Assembly (NCBI GenBank): GCA_030068145.1
Contig: JAPJBO010000230.1
Location: forward strand, 206,663-270,662
Source: Diplonema papillatum
Lineage: Eukaryota > Euglenozoa > Diplonemea > Diplonemida > Diplonemidae
Length of the DNA: 64,000 bases
Direction of reading: 5' to 3'
Below, piece by piece: positions 32,470 to 45,608 of the stretch. Made by a program: the position numbers and the translations under genes. Positions within the stretch are counted from its first letter, which is position 1. Each line of letters opens with the position of its first letter. The notes beneath the pieces were generated by a model. It saw only the letters and a program-made list of their open reading frames with translations, made no database searches and was not told the origin of the DNA.

Positions 32470-32775
32470 TTATCGTATCTTCGAGCTAGACTTGATCTCG
32501 TGCATTAGCCAAGTGGCCCATTCTGTTGCTTTTCCGCTGGGCTCCTGATAGCGGACTCGCGCGCAAACAGACAGTATGACTGCTGTGTTGCGGGCTGCAA
32601 ATTCATCCAATACTTGTCTGTACGTTACCTCACTCTGTCCAAAGATGCGCGTGAGGTTGGCTTCGGGTCCGTAGCATAGAATATGTCGTTCATCGCCAGC
32701 CGTCAGGACATGATCTGCACTTCCTCGGTGGTAGCAGCCTTCTACGGCGCACTCGTTGCGGGTTTTGAACGGCAT
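32470..32775 (-). CDS. Small ORF, 101 residues, unknown, Cys/His-rich N-terminus
   Basis: Has a true ATG at 32775 in a favourable context (GCCATCATGC) and a coding-like composition with mixed codons. The N-terminal half has a spaced C, C, H, H, H, C set (C9, C14, H16, H22, H32 and C34, approximately) that might bind a metal. The rest looks like an alpha/beta segment (VTYRQVLDEFAARNTAVILSV). An A-rich run lies just upstream of the ATG and a family C repeat lies just past the stop. It could be a small gene, a single exon, or a relic of a mobile element. No homologue is recognised. Confidence 0.35.
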   Translation of the reverse strand: MPFKTRNECAVEGCYHRGSADHVLTAGDERHILCYGPEANLTRIFGQSEVTYRQVLDEFAARNTAVILSVCARVRYQEPSGKATEWATWLMHEIKSSSKIR

Positions 32776-34506
32776 GATGGCTCTTTTTTTTTTTTTTTTA
32801 GATTGGTAGTTCGCTTGAGGATCCGGGTGGCCTTCGTCGAAAGCTCATATAGTATTCGTGGCAGTAGCAGTGAATGTGCGTGTGTGGGTGTCCTTATTGC
32901 ATGTTGCCGACTATACTTATACTAACTAGCCGTGGGGTTAGGGGAAACTTCAGTTGGATACTCGGGGGTTCTGGCGTTTCGTGGCTCTGTCGCCACCGGC
33001 ACGGGCAACGGAACGGGTGCGTCCGACGGCAGAAAATTACCGAAATACTTCAAGCTTTCCCGACAGCGTTGGGAAGCCTGTAGGTCTACGTTGCTTGCCG
33101 CCGGAGTAGCAGCCGTCAGCCAAAGTTATATCATCTCACGATCGCTTGCGTCCCCCCCCCCCCCGACGTCGCCCCCCAGCTGCCCTCAAAAGTCCGGCAC
33201 ACGCCAAGAAGAAAAAAAAAGAAACGGAAAACAGAGAAAAAAAGAAGTCAAAAAGACGAAACGAAAGGAAGAATTTGGAGGGGGAGGGGAGGGGAAGGGG
33301 GAGAAAAAAACGGCGCCCCGGCGACGTGCTCGTCAGCCAGCAACGGAGGCGGATTTTATGACAGGAGAAAAGGAAAAAGGGGAAGGCAGGAAACCGAACA
33401 CCGCGAGAGTAGGAGAAAGAAGAAGGGGGGAGGAAATCTAGAAGTTTTTTTTTTTTTTTTTGTTGACCGCACGACCCTGATTTTGGTGGCGGGTGGCAAT
33501 CGATCATGATCGGAAGGGGTCCTACTCGGGCGGTTCAGTTTCCTCACACCTTGCATGCGGCCTCAAAAAAGAAAATGAAACAAAAAAGACGGGATAGAAG
33601 GGGAAAAACGGAGACAATTGTAGGTTTGCCGCCCCCGCGACGTAGCCAGCCAATATCGGGGGGTGGCAGCTCTTTACAAATGTTCACCCCGTGGTGCCCT
33701 CGTAGGCGACGGTCTGCCAACCTTGGAGAAGAACCTACGAGGAAACCAGTTCTTGAAGGGCGGGAGCCTGGTCCCATTTTTCTCCCGAAACTATCCCACA
33801 CCCCTCTGTCGCGCACGTGGGTTCAGTGAATTTTGTTGTGCCGCAACTGTCTGTTCAAATACACACGACCATGTGGCTGTATGCTGGAGAGAGTGGGGAA
33901 GGGAGTGCCACTTTGATTTATTTGTTTATTGCGGTTTCCGGGTCGTAGGGTCCGAAAACACTGCACAGAGGGAAACTGGGTTCTAGATCGCCTCACACTG
34001 CGTGCGTCCTACGACTCGCTGGACGGAAGAAACGCAAGGCATGTCCAAGATATGCCCAGACTGAGCACTGCTTGGCCTCTTTCATGGGGCAATTCATTGT
34101 CCACAGGCCTGTTTGATTCCGACTTGTAATGTATCCGGAGAACCCTGAGCTTGCAAATCTCGGATACGCCGTAAGTCAAGTTGCGGGCCTTCTCCAACGC
34201 CCCATCAAAAACGCATCATTTTCCCCGTCTCAGGCTGCCGAAGCACTTTGGCGGCTCCAGAACCTGGTCACGCGCTATACGTCATTCGTGATCGAAACGT
34301 AGCGGCGGGCGGCCGTGAGCTTGTGCGCCTGGATTGTCAGTGCGTGTGTGCGCAAAGAAGCAGAAAGGTCACAAAAAAAAAAAAGGGGGGGGGGGGGAGA
34401 AGAAAGGAAAAAGAGGGAAAACGGTGTTTGGGCGGGTCGACGTGCCAGCCTAATTCGTCGGAGCGAAAGTTCACCTTTGCGGTCGTTTGCTTGTGTACGG
34501 ATTGGC
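32776..34506. other. Repeat-rich spacer
   Basis: T-run at 32787-32803, C-tract at about 33151-33164, purine-rich stretch 33200-33310, a family E copy at about 33395-33580 interrupted by a T-run, and a G-tract near 34385-34397. No gene supported. Confidence 0.4.
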
Positions 34507-34850
34507 TTAGGCTAAGATCATGTGGGGCGCGGAATCAATTTGCTGGCGGGGGGCGACTTCGTTGTTTCTGTGAATGAAGCATCGTAGATGGTTAATCCCG
34601 CCGGCGTCTTTCCGAGTGCTTTGCGCTTCCTCGTGAAACATATGTGCGAACAGAGCAAAAGTCGACTCGAGTGATAACAGGGCACCCCTCACAAGCTCCT
34701 GTTGCCGTTTCTCAACTTCGCGGCGCAGGTTCAGCCAGGAACGCGCGAGGAGACACACATCGTTCAATAAAAAACACTGTACAACAGAGACGACCGTGGT
34801 AACATTTCCGGTTTCGCGGCTCGCACTCGCAAACGAAGCAACCGACGATC
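34507..34850 (-). CDS. Candidate exon, unknown protein
   Basis: An open frame of about 114 codons without an early ATG: ...SVASFASASRETGNV, VVQCFLLNDVCLLARSW, LRREVEKRQQELVRGALL and FALFAHMFHEEAQS. Composition and predicted helicity look coding, and an in-frame stop closes it upstream near 34853. It would need splicing at both ends; an AG occurs at TGTACAG (about 34782). No domain recognised, and expression is unknown. Confidence 0.27.
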
Positions 34851-36988
34851 AGCTCAAAACCGATACAGCACAAAACTGATGCGAAGTAATAGTGGAGTTG
34901 TATGGCAGCTACCTTTAACCAAAGCTTTCGTGGGCTTCGCGGTTCGACACAAACAGAAGCAATTCTCGTTTGGTCCGGTGAGCGCTTTCACGGAACTGAT
35001 GTGAAAGCGAGCACGAAAAGGACGGATGCGCGTCGCAGGTATGAAATAAGACAAGCAAGATAAACCTCTCTGGGGTAGCGCTTTTTACCTTGGATGCGTT
35101 CCGCGTTCCTCTTTCCGTGTAAAGCTGTTGTTCCGGAAATGTTCCCTTCAATAAACAAAAGAAAGGAGAGAATAGCCGGAGGCATTAAAAAAAGCCACCG
35201 GCATTCTTGAAAACAAGAAACAGAGTCTACGAAGGAATGTGAAAACGGGTGGCAGCTAGGTCAGCCCAAGGGCCTGGCAGCAACAGGAAGATCGCTTCGA
35301 AATCGTGAAACCCCTCTGACTTCGAGGGTGCCACAAGAAATATGCGAAAGGACGTGTTTTCTTAGCGACCGTACCTACCCTGGCACCGAAGCCCTTTTTC
35401 ATTTTGGCGCTGTCAGGCTTGGAGTGAAAGATCCTCTCAAGCCGTCGACGACACGTCTGTTCTGATCGTGTTGCTGACGATCAGGACCTTTTTTTTTTCC
35501 CGACGACCTTTTTTATTTCATTTTTCTTTGAAACATGGGCAGCCGTGCTCCATGCGGCGTACTCGGTCTTCTTTCTGCTGCGTTTTATTCATTTGAATTT
35601 TCGTTCTTCTTTTCCCCGTATTTGACCGTAACCCAGCGTGCGGAGACAAGTACGGGGGACGGCATTCGTTTTTTTTTTTTTTTCCATTTCTTTCTCTTTT
35701 CCGATTTCCACAACGTTGATATTGGCACATTCGGAAGACACTTTTCGTTTGAGTCGCAAGTGGAGACTCTGTTTCATGGAATATATTTTTTTTTAAAGTG
35801 AAAGCTCGCTCTGAAACCCTGGGGTGTTTTTTTTTTTTTTTTTTTTTTTTTTCGCTTCTTCTTTTGAAAAAGAAGAAGGAAAAGACGAAGAAGAACATTT
35901 CCGGAGTTAGGGTCTCACCCGTAACCGAAACCATGGACGATCAGCAACACCTGATCAGACGATGACGAAGTAAACGGTGTGCTGTTCGCGTGCACAGGGA
36001 ATTAACCTAGGGCGGTTTCCTATACTAGCGATTTATTTGGCTGGTTTCGGCTAACTTGCGCATGTGCGGCCGTTGATCCGGAAAATGCTCGCTTCAGTAC
36101 TGCAGGCACTACTGAGAAAAAAAAAGCCGTTCGTGACTACCATTTGAGCGTGTAAAAGGCTGCGCTATTCCGGGACGGATCTGGCAGGTGAGCAGCGATT
36201 GCTACTCGGGGGTCAAGCTTCGACACTACAGGTTGCGGCGGGTCTGCAAAGTCACGGACCTACGGGTCAAGTAGACGCCCATTCATCCCAAAGCCAAAGC
36301 AGCAAGCGTGTCGTACCTTGGGGGAGCTCTTGCGATGAATACAAGCCCGCAGAGACGAAATGCGGCAGTGTGCTAACCTCGACTCAAGCCGCTCTTGTGT
36401 GTCGGCAGCAGGATTCTTGGGAGGAGGGGTGGGGGAAGAGGACCCGACTCGCAGCGATCTTCCCTTCCCGGTAAAAGGAAGGAGAAGAGAAATCTCCGAC
36501 ACACTCCAGGGGCGGAAATCGGAGTGAAATGCTCAGACAGAACACTGCACGTTTGACGATTGCACCAACTCTTTGTCTTTGTAGGGAGAGATGCGTATAC
36601 CATAGCCTGCTGAGAGGGGTGGAGGCGTTCAACCACGTCCGGTAGAGATCCTGTAGCATAGTTTGCGACACTTCGTCGTTATTCTCCCCTGCGCAGGTCG
36701 GAAGACTTCTCTGTTCTGCGTCGCCGGGAAGGGGGGAGCGGCGGATTTAAGGAAAACGACGACGAAGTAAAAAAAAAAAAGAAGAAGAAAGAGAAGAAGA
36801 AGAAGAAGTATATATAAAAAAAAAAACGAGCTCTGGGTGGGTACAGGAGCGGGTGGCATGTCCGCCTTCTGCCAGCCGAGTGCTTTCGTGTCGAGAATGT
36901 ACAGTGTGCAGAGCTTCCCTTCCTCGTCGGGTTTGCGCTTCGGTCGCAAAACTACACGAACCGCTGCCACTGGGAAGCGGGAGGACCG

Positions 36989-37108
36989 TTTTTGTGTTTC
37001 CGACGATCCGAATGGACGTACAGATTGGTGTCTTTCGACCTTTTGGATGCTTGTGAAGTTCAGCTTAGCGCGTGCTTGTGGTGATCGGTGGGGTTCCCAA
37101 AAGAAAAA
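36989..37108 (+). repeat. Family C repeat, copy 2
   Basis: Nearly identical to 32341-32460. This copy ends in gaaaaatg and a 17-bp T-run. Confidence 0.9.
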
Positions 37109-38124
37109 TGTTTTTTTTTTTTTTTTTGGCTTATAACCTTGCCACTGGAGAGACGACTCCGCCCAGAATGAGAATGTGGCGAAAAGTTCCTTGAGACACA
37201 AGTGTGTCATGTCTCTTGGCTCACCGTGCGTTCCAGTTTCCACGCTTCAGACGCTCGGGATGTAGAGCCCGGGAGGGGACTCAACTCGTAGCACAAAAGG
37301 AAGAAAAAAAGAAGAAGTGGAAAAAAAAAAAAAGGACAAGAACGGGTGGGATAAACCCCCCAAACCTCCCGTCCCCCCCATCCTGACATCCCTCCCCAGG
37401 TCCTTCGTCATAACACCAGCAGGGAGGGGGCAAAGAAAAGAGGACAAAAAAAAAAGAATGAGAGGTGCCCCCCGTCTCTTGGTGCGACGTTGTATACCTA
37501 TTCTTTTTGTTTTCCCCCTTTCCGCCGCACTCTGGGACCCCTCACATGTGCAGCATACGTTGTGTTTATAGCAGTACTTGTGGATCAGAAGGTCGGTGTT
37601 GTTAGTCGCCGGTTGTCCGTGCAACCTTGCTAATTTCGTGAGTGAAAGTTCGCTTGTGAGTCCGGGGTTGTGAAGTCTCCCAGGCAGGCCCCAACGCAGC
37701 CTATAGCCAAAAGAAACTGTGCGCCAAACGTACCATCCGAAGCACGGCTCCGCAAAAACGTTTCAGAGCTTCAAAGAAGTTTTGCGTGATCTGGATGGCT
37801 TGCGGTAGCCAAAAGTGAAAGTGGCTATTCCAAAAAAACACACAATGCACGCATGCACATGGGGTAGGGACTGGAAACAAGTGCCGACGGTAGAGCTTGA
37901 TGCCTTCCTGTTCACTTCTTGAAATGTGCCTTTTATTTTTATTTTCAAGTATGCGAGTAGGGAACAGTGCCATAAGTTCGTGCTGCCACTTGCGTCAGAA
38001 AAAGCGAAGAAAGAAACCCTCTCTTCTCTCTATCTGGCAAAGAGCTGCAACTCAACTATTCGTAGAGTGAAAGATCCTTTTTTCGTTTTCTTTTTCTCGA
38101 CGTGTTTCTGGTCTCGTTTATGTT

Positions 38125-38160
<36 letters not shown>

Positions 38161-38459
38161 CGTTCTATTTTTCTCTTTTTTTTTCCTTTGTTCTTCACGG
38201 GGAAATAGTTCGACGGAATGGGAGGACAGATAAAATATGCGAAAGGAGGGAGGGTGATAGAGACGGAAAGATATGGCGAAGAGGTTACGAACCAAGAAAA
38301 AAACAAAAAGTGCAGCTACAGGCCAGCTTCTACCAGAAGGTGAAAGCTCCCGAAGGGGGAGAAATGAAGAAGTGGAAAGGGGAAGCTGAAAGGGTTTGCC
38401 TACCTGCCGCTTGGAGGGGGGAAATCATGAAACAAGAAAAGGATTTTCAGATTTTTTCG

Positions 38460-38496
<37 letters not shown>

Positions 38497-39349
38497 TGAT
38501 AAATGGAGAGCTCCAGGCCAGCTTCAGCGATGCGGCGAGCGTGGTGTGACAGCAACCGGCTTTTGTACAGCGGAGTTGTATTTTAGAGTTGCGCTTGAAA
38601 TTCCGGGGGTTTAGGGTCTCCGTGTGACCGTTGATAAATGGGTCCTCTTAGCAAGAAAGGGCATATATATGGTTACGGTTTGTATATTTGGTGCACGCTT
38701 TCGTTTTGGATTATGCCTAGCCGTGTCCGGGACTGTTTGTGACCGACACCAAGTACATTCCTTCGAGGAGTGTTGTCTTATTCTTATTATTATTTCATAA
38801 AAGAGCTGGCAAGCCTCGGGGGATTGCTAGAGTACGTGAGACAGAATACAGTGTGTCAGAGTTCTTTTGCCGTTGAAAGGTCCCGTCATTAGAGATTCCG
38901 GTACACCTTCTGGATGGGTATCGGTGATACATGCGTGCGTACCGTTTCAAGCCGGGGTTGTGACTACAAAAAATGCGACCGAGCCTTTTAGAGTTAAAGA
39001 GTGCGAAACAAAGTTCGCTTGAACTTTGTTCGCACTCGTTCATATGAGGTATGGATTTGCAAAAACAGCACGAACGCCAACGCGATGCTGAACCGCTTGA
39101 AGAGAAATGAGGTCGGCTGAAGAGGGGGGGGGGGGGTTGGAAAAAAGGGGGCTGGACGGGGGTGGCTATACACAGCAGCACAGACGCAAACGCGGGAACC
39201 CCGTCGCTCCCTTCTGTCGCGATCGCTTAGCACGCTCGGGAAGCGTGTGTTTTCGCACAGCGTCCATACGTTCTTTTTTGCGTTGACAATGTGCTGTTGG
39301 TACCAAGAATTAGTAGCTGGCAGCGTGCTACGCAAGTTGCAACGTCAAA

Positions 39350-39530
39350 AGCCGTACACCGCGAGAGTAGGAGAAAGTAGACTAGAGTTTTCGTTGGCCT
39401 TTTCGAAGTACCCTGAGCCCAAATCCTGGTGGTTTCAGGTGGCAAATCGGCGAATGGCCATGGTCAGAAGGTCCTACTTGGGCGGTTCAGTTTCTTCACG
39501 CATTGCATGTGGCTAAAAAATAAAAAAGCG
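39350..39530 (+). repeat. Family E repeat, copy 2
   Basis: Landmarks in order: caccgcgagagtaggagaaa, actagagttttcgttg, caaatcctgg, ggtttcaggtggcaaa, gtcagaaggtcctacttggg, cattgcatgtggctaaaaaa. It ends A-rich. It is shared with 43087-43270 and, in part, with 33395-33580 and 46485-46600. Confidence 0.8.
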
Positions 39531-40007
39531 GGCGGGATGTATGCGTGCGGACTGCTGTGTGATGCCGGGCTGAAAGAGAGAATGTGGGGGAAATCGAAAG
39601 GAAGCAATATAAAGCGGCAGGCGTGCGTGTGAGGGAGAGAGAAGTGTGTGTGTGAGTGTGTGTAGGACGGGCCAGACGGAAACGGGTTTCGCCACGGAAT
39701 CAACAGCGATTGACGTTCCGTGGGGTAGCCGCTCCCCCCCGTGCTGGCCCTGCCGCTGGTCACTGCTCTGGTCGCCCGGAGGGGCGGGGGGCGCGCGTGG
39801 CCTGAAGCCGAGGGCATTCCGACGTCGCGGAAACGCCGACGGCCCACTCTGCCTCTGCGCGGGCACGGCGCCCCCTTGTCATCCCCCGGCCGCAAAACCT
39901 TGCCAGCCGCTCGAAGGCGGGTAGAACTGATTGGTGGGGTGAACCGGAAGGGCGGGAGGGGGGCTCGGGCAGCATCCAAGAAGACGGGCGCTTCGGGATG
40001 TTCGTGC

Positions 40008-40150
40008 ATGCCGATTTTGATCGTTTTCCCACTTGTACTTAACCCTGTTTCATTTCCAGGTTGGGAATTCCGATCAACCGCCGAAACACGCTGTGTCTAC
40101 GTCTTTTTAGCCGTGCACAATACATTGACAGCCAACCTGCAAGATTGTCA
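40008..40150 (+). repeat. Family F repeat, copy 2
   Basis: Shares tgatcgttttccc, cttgtactt/cttgtattc, gatcaaccgccgaaa and gcaagattgtc with 31190-31312, at moderate identity. Confidence 0.65.
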
Positions 40151-40552
40151 GCACTCAACGTCAAGAGCTCGTCACTCGCGAAACGTACGTCCTTCCATTG
40201 GAAAGGTCTTCGCTACGGTCCTACGGCCGCCAATCCGAGAACGGTGCGTGATTGCATGCAAATCTCCGAACGATCCTGAGAATGCAATTTCATGGACCTA
40301 GCCCCTCCCTCCCCCTCCCAAGTCCTCTGCCACCAATCAAAACAAGCTAGTAAAGATAGGAGGATATTTTTTTTTTTTTTTTTCGTGAAAAAAGAAAAAC
40401 GACAAACAAGAAACTGTTTCTTGTCGGCCAGTCTTCTATTTCTTTTTTCAGATCTCAATGGTTTTCTTTTATTTTATTTTTCTGCCCGACTCGCGACAGG
40501 GTTTTCCGCGCTCCCGAATATCCACCCTTCCCCTGGCGTTCGCAAACTGTTT

Positions 40553-40620
40553 TTCTAGCGTTATTTGTGGATTAGAAGGTCGGTATTTTAAAGTCTCCGG
40601 TTGACCGTAGAGGCTTGGGT
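40553..40620 (+). repeat. Family D repeat, copy 1
   Basis: A 65-bp block from ttctagcgttatttgtggat to gaccgtagaggctt, identical by eye to 47654-47719. Weaker relatives occur near 37570-37620 and 44530-44575. Confidence 0.85.
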
Positions 40621-40785
40621 ATGGCGGGGGGTTGAGTTTTTCTTTTCGGTTCCGAAGTTGCAAGGTCTCGTGTGACCTTTCGGCACGAGACTTCAGGCAT
40701 TTTGGGCCGAGCAAAATGCGGGAAACTTCTTCCAAGTGAACGGTTCCATGCCAGAAACGGAGACCTAAAACCACGTTGTTCTGGA

Positions 40786-40909
40786 CATGGATTGTTTGTG
40801 CGCACTGCCTTCAAACCTGTTTTGTTCATCTAACGGGAGTGAGGATAGTACGCTGCCATCGATCTATTTTTGTTCTTGACAAAAACTGCATTTGTTAGAC
40901 ACAAAAAAA
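40786..40909 (+). repeat. Family B repeat, copy 1
   Basis: About 115 bp from tttgtgcgcactgccttc through ctaacgggagtgaggatag and gctgccatcgatct to gttagacacaaaaaaaa. It shares these blocks with the copies at 45.5 and 46.9 kb and ends A-rich. Confidence 0.88.
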
Positions 40910-43086
40910 AAGAAGAAAAACGCAACGGACGCCAGGGAGCCAAAAAGGAAGTCTCCGTTTTCCCGGGGTAAACCAAAACCTTCGAAAAGTCATGTGGCAA
41001 AACCCCGGTCCACAGCGAAGTCTTAGCTTAATGTTTAGGGGGGGAAGGATGGCGCGGGAAACCCTGCCCGCAGCTCTTTCTTTTTTTCCCTTCGGTCTGG
41101 TTTTTTTTTTTTTTTTCTTTTTTTAAATTTCATATTCTTCAAGAGAGTTTGGCATTTGCATCACCAAGGGGAGGTTCATCTTTTTGCATTTTCAATGGCC
41201 ACCTCACGGGTCGCGACGGGAGGGAGCGACAATCCTGACAGATCGCTGAATCGGCCAACGAGCACTGTCGCGCCTCGAACGCAGCAACACGGAGATGCAG
41301 AAAAAGAAAGGGTGCTGGCAGCAGGCAACACCCGCACCTCCCCTTTTCGCCTCTCTAAGTTGCAGCCGCTACTCAAAACTCTTGGCAAGAACACTTCGTA
41401 GTTTTTTTTTTTTTGACTGCTGTTGGATTGCTTCCTCCTTTTTTTTTTCTCCTTTTTTTCCTACAAAGACTGTCGTTCAAGGGAAAGTGCCGTCCGCCGT
41501 CCAGGTTTAAACAAGAAATGGTGTGGGAATAGCACCCTTCGGTTGTAGACGGAGGGAAACTTTACGTTCCCTTCTGTTTTCCAAAATTGCCTACCGTCTG
41601 CATGTGGTTTGCAGGTGATGCTACGTGGACGTGTCAAAAAAAGAAATGCTAGTCGACTTGGACCCATGAGGAGATAGAGCCTGAGGTGCCCTATGGACAG
41701 ACGATTCGCACGTTATTTACGATGCATATTTCGTTCGAACGACATTCTTTGTAGAAATACTGCCGACGGGTTGAATGCTGTTCACTCTCCGATGGAACGT
41801 ACCGAGTGGCGTCCCGAGCCCTAGCATGTATAATACAAAGCGAAGGGGACGGCCCTCACGTCCACAGAAGAGAGCGCATGATAACAAGGGTGGCCGGCAA
41901 AAACTTAGCTGAGGTTTGGGGGAGATGTCGCGAAGAATTCTCGTGTTTTTTTCTGTGCAGGCAGGGTATTAGCTTCGCACTTCTCGATTCCAGTGACGGT
42001 GGCGACGGCCTGTGCCGCAGAGCTTTCCAACAAAAACGGATGCGTTGGGCGTCTACATGAAAACGCGGAGACAGTGCTTTGACTAGTGCTAATGTGCTGC
42101 CAAATGAGTACCAGAGGGGTCTCAGATTACAACCGGGTACCGCAGCACGAGAATGCGAGACTCATTGAAGCAGCTGCATCGGTGAAGCGTACAACTTTCA
42201 GCCTGCCATACGGGAATTCTTCGCTTGTTGAGCCAATTGACCCCTACCCGATCGAACGTTGTCGAGCCTTGTAGATTTTTTTGGGATAGAATGCAACGTG
42301 TTTAGAAGGGCGTGATCGAGCGAAAACCCGAATGTAAGCCGAGTGGAATCACCGCGGAATTAAGTGTGGTCGCCGCGTACTCGAGTACAGGTCGCATCCA
42401 GGGAGGGTGGGTAGGTGAATTGGCTCAGTTTTGACTTTTACCCGCCGGCTACGAAATGATGCCGGCCTCCCCGCACCGTCGCATTATTTTTGTCTTTTTT
42501 TTTTTTATCTTTTCTCTGGTGCTCAGCAACTAGGCGCAGTCTCGTGACAGCGAGCCTCACCCTCTTTTCGAAGCGTGCGGCGCCGCTGTGGCTCTTTACC
42601 CACTCGCGCGAATGCTGAGCGAGCTTCTTCTCTCTCTTTCTCTCCCTTTACTTTCTCTAGTCTGTTTCATTTTATTTGCTTTTTTTTTTTTTTTGGATTT
42701 GAGAGCTGCAAAGAAAAAAGAAAAGGAAACTTTCCTTCAGATATTCTGACTACGCCCGCCCCCCCTCATAAGGAAGAAATTTCAGGGGGAAATAAGTAAA
42801 AAAAAAAAAAAAACATAGAAACGAAACGCGGAGTCCGCGTAAAAAGGAGCAACAAAAAAAAGGAGGGGCGAAAACCCCCTCAGAAAATAGAGACAAGAAA
42901 GAGTAGCAGAACGTAGAAAAGAAACCCGCGAAGAGCGGTAGAGACAAAAAGCTTTTAGGGTTGGAAACGAATGGGGGGGACGAACTTTATTTTGGAGATC
43001 AGAAAAATATAAAAACAAAGAAAACCGAAAAGAGAGGTATTTTTGCGAGGTCAACGCTGAAAAAAGATAAAAGCAGGAACCACCGT

Positions 43087-43270
43087 ACACCGCGAGAGTA
43101 GGAGAAAGTAGAACGGAACTAGAGTTTTCGTTGCCCGCACTATCCTGAACTCAAATCCTGGACGTGGTTTCAGGTGGCAAACTAGCAAATGATCATGATC
43201 AGAAGAGAAGGTCCTACTTGGGCGGTGCAGTTTCCTCACACATTGCATGTGGCTCAAAAAGAAAATGTAA
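43087..43270 (+). repeat. Family E repeat, copy 3
   Basis: Begins accgcgagagtaggagaaag, runs through gtcctacttgggcggtgcag to gcatgtggctcaaaaagaaa. It is close to 39350-39530. Confidence 0.8.
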
Positions 43271-44231
43271 AAGAAAGAGAGAGTGTTAAAAACAAGAAAT
43301 ATAGAGGACGATAGAAAGAGTGAGCGCGCCATCGGCAGGGAGGAAAAACGGCACAAAAAAAAAAAAAAAAACAGCAGCAAGCGCTGGCGGGGAAAAGAAG
43401 AGATTTTCCTCCCCCACTCCAGCGACTGCAAAGTCAGACCAGCCCACCGTCTTCTTCGCACCCGTTTCTCAGCATCGTGAACGGGCGACGGCGCTACCTG
43501 CATTCGCCAGACTTGTGCGGGTGCCACTTGACATAGTGACAAATACACACGCAGGGACGCAGGTTTTCAAAAAAGGCTCGCTTGACACGTGGATTACGTG
43601 AATCGGGTAGGAGGCTGCCCGAGCGGAACTAAAACTCCGGCGCTTTGATATGGGCTTCCTGTCCAACGCCCGATCTTCGTCACTGAACCGAAGGCGCACT
43701 CAGAAAATTGAAAGGGAAAACAGATGGCAAAGGGTGCGGGAGGGGGGTAAGGCTCTTCAGATTCTGTGGATTGAAGGGCGGGTGGTTGTTTGCGGAGGGT
43801 TGGGGGGGGGTGGTCAAAAAGAAACAGACGGCACGGGAGGGGGGAGGGGGCTGCAAATATCTTGCCGACGGACTGGGACAAGTTTGGAATTGGCCGATGT
43901 GCACGGTAGGCCAGTCTCCGAAGCTGGAGCTAACGAGGGCTGCTTTTTCGGGGTTCTGAAGGATTTCCTATTAGGAAATGCCTTGTGAGGTGGTGGTGAT
44001 ATCTCGCAAAGTGCGTCACAACCCGCGTTTGTGCTGACGAGCACCGCAGAGCAAGAGTTTCTTTGTAAGCATCGAACCGCGAGAAGAACCTCGACCACCA
44101 GGGACGCGCGAGGAACTGCACGCCCGGAAGGCGGGCCGGGACGCCCTTTTCTAACACCCGCTTCAGCTCCAGCTTCTAGACTGGGGGAACTCCACCGCGT
44201 GGCTAATTTCCTTTTTCCTTCGTGGCAAAAT

Positions 44232-44412
44232 ACTCGAGGGACTGCCTTGTGCGCATTCGAGCTGCTTCGGCATTTTTGTAAACGCGTACGCCCGCCACTA
44301 AACCCAGATTTACCTGTGCTTCGTGTGGGCTACAGCACATTTACCTCCTTCGATCTTTCGCAACTGGCAGTCTCCTCAAGCATTTCCTGCAAAGCAGGTG
44401 CTTATACAAAAA
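44232..44412 (+). repeat. Family A SINE-like repeat, copy A7
   Basis: From tactcgagggactgccttgt, with an internal deletion before cgcccgccactaaaccc, to cttatacaaaaaagaaa. Confidence 0.82.
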
Positions 44413-45489
44413 AGAAATCTTGTTTTTTTGCTGCTTAGAGTAAGTGGGGGCGTCTGCACAGATTGTACAAACTGGGGGACCGGCGAGAAGCGGGGGCAGG
44501 TCCTCTCATTCTTAGACTGTTTCGAGTTTTAAGAAGCCGGTATTTTTGAGTTGCCGGTCGACCGTCGAGGCGGAGTATCGAAGGATGGAGGGGGGGAAAT
44601 GTTTCTTGGGTTTGAAGAGCGCGTGGTGCTTGCACCACGCGCTATTCGGGGGGGGGGGGGGGGAAGGGGGAGGGGGGGGGGGGGGGATTGGTTTTGTTGT
44701 TTTCTGTCGTGGAAATGCGAGCTCAGTTGTCTTCTTTGAATTAGAAGTGCTCTAAAGTGCACGCTCGTTTGGGTTGAACTGCGGATAGCGGAGGCACGAG
44801 GGAACGGGGTCACTCGTTCAACATGGGTGCAAACCATGTGCCATACGAGAACAGACGAGGGGCCGTATCCTCAATATCCTACCACCCCTGTAAAAGGAGT
44901 GTGTGTGTCGTGGACTGTTTGCTGTTCGTCGCTGTTCTCGGTTAGGCTTCCACACGCATTTTCCAGAACGCGCACGCGATGGTGGACCCTCTGGAAGTGT
45001 GAAGCACTCGCAGCGTCTTTGTTTTGTTGCGCTCGTTTTCCTTGTCGTTCTTCGAGCGGGCAAAACGATTGCCGTCTTCGGCAGGCAAAGGCGGAAGGAT
45101 GTGAAGGGCGAGGGGGTGTGACAGCAGCTCCCCTCGCGTGGGCCGGACCGTCGGCAAAAATGCCCTGCCCGGGATAGGTGTTGGCCTGGCAGTCAGTCTT
45201 CGCGTACGGCCGCAAAGTCTTTTGTCGTCGGGGGAGGCTTCTTCACTTTTTTTCTTTTTTTGCGTTTCACGAGTGCTTTCTTTTTCTTTTCGTGGGGAAG
45301 GTGGGCTGGAGATGCCGTTTTACGAGAGGAGAAATAGTGACAACACTTCTTTCCCGCACTCACGGAAGGCCATCCAGGAGCGGCCTGAAGCGTTGTAACC
45401 CACTGAATGTGTTCGGTGAATTGCCCACCACAGCCAGGAAGCGGCAGCGCGGCATAGCGCGTGCATTAAAAAAACGGATCTGGCGCTTC

Positions 45490-45608
45490 CTTTGCTTGTG
45501 CGCACTTTCTTCAACCCTGTTTTGTTCATCTAACGGGAGTGAGGATAGCACGCTGCCATCGATCTGTTTTTGTTCTTGACAAATTGCATTTGTTGGACAC
45601 AAAAACAA
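45490..45608 (+). repeat. Family B repeat, copy 2
   Basis: Second copy: tgtgcgcactttcttcaacc ... gttggacacaaaaacaaaa. Confidence 0.88.
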
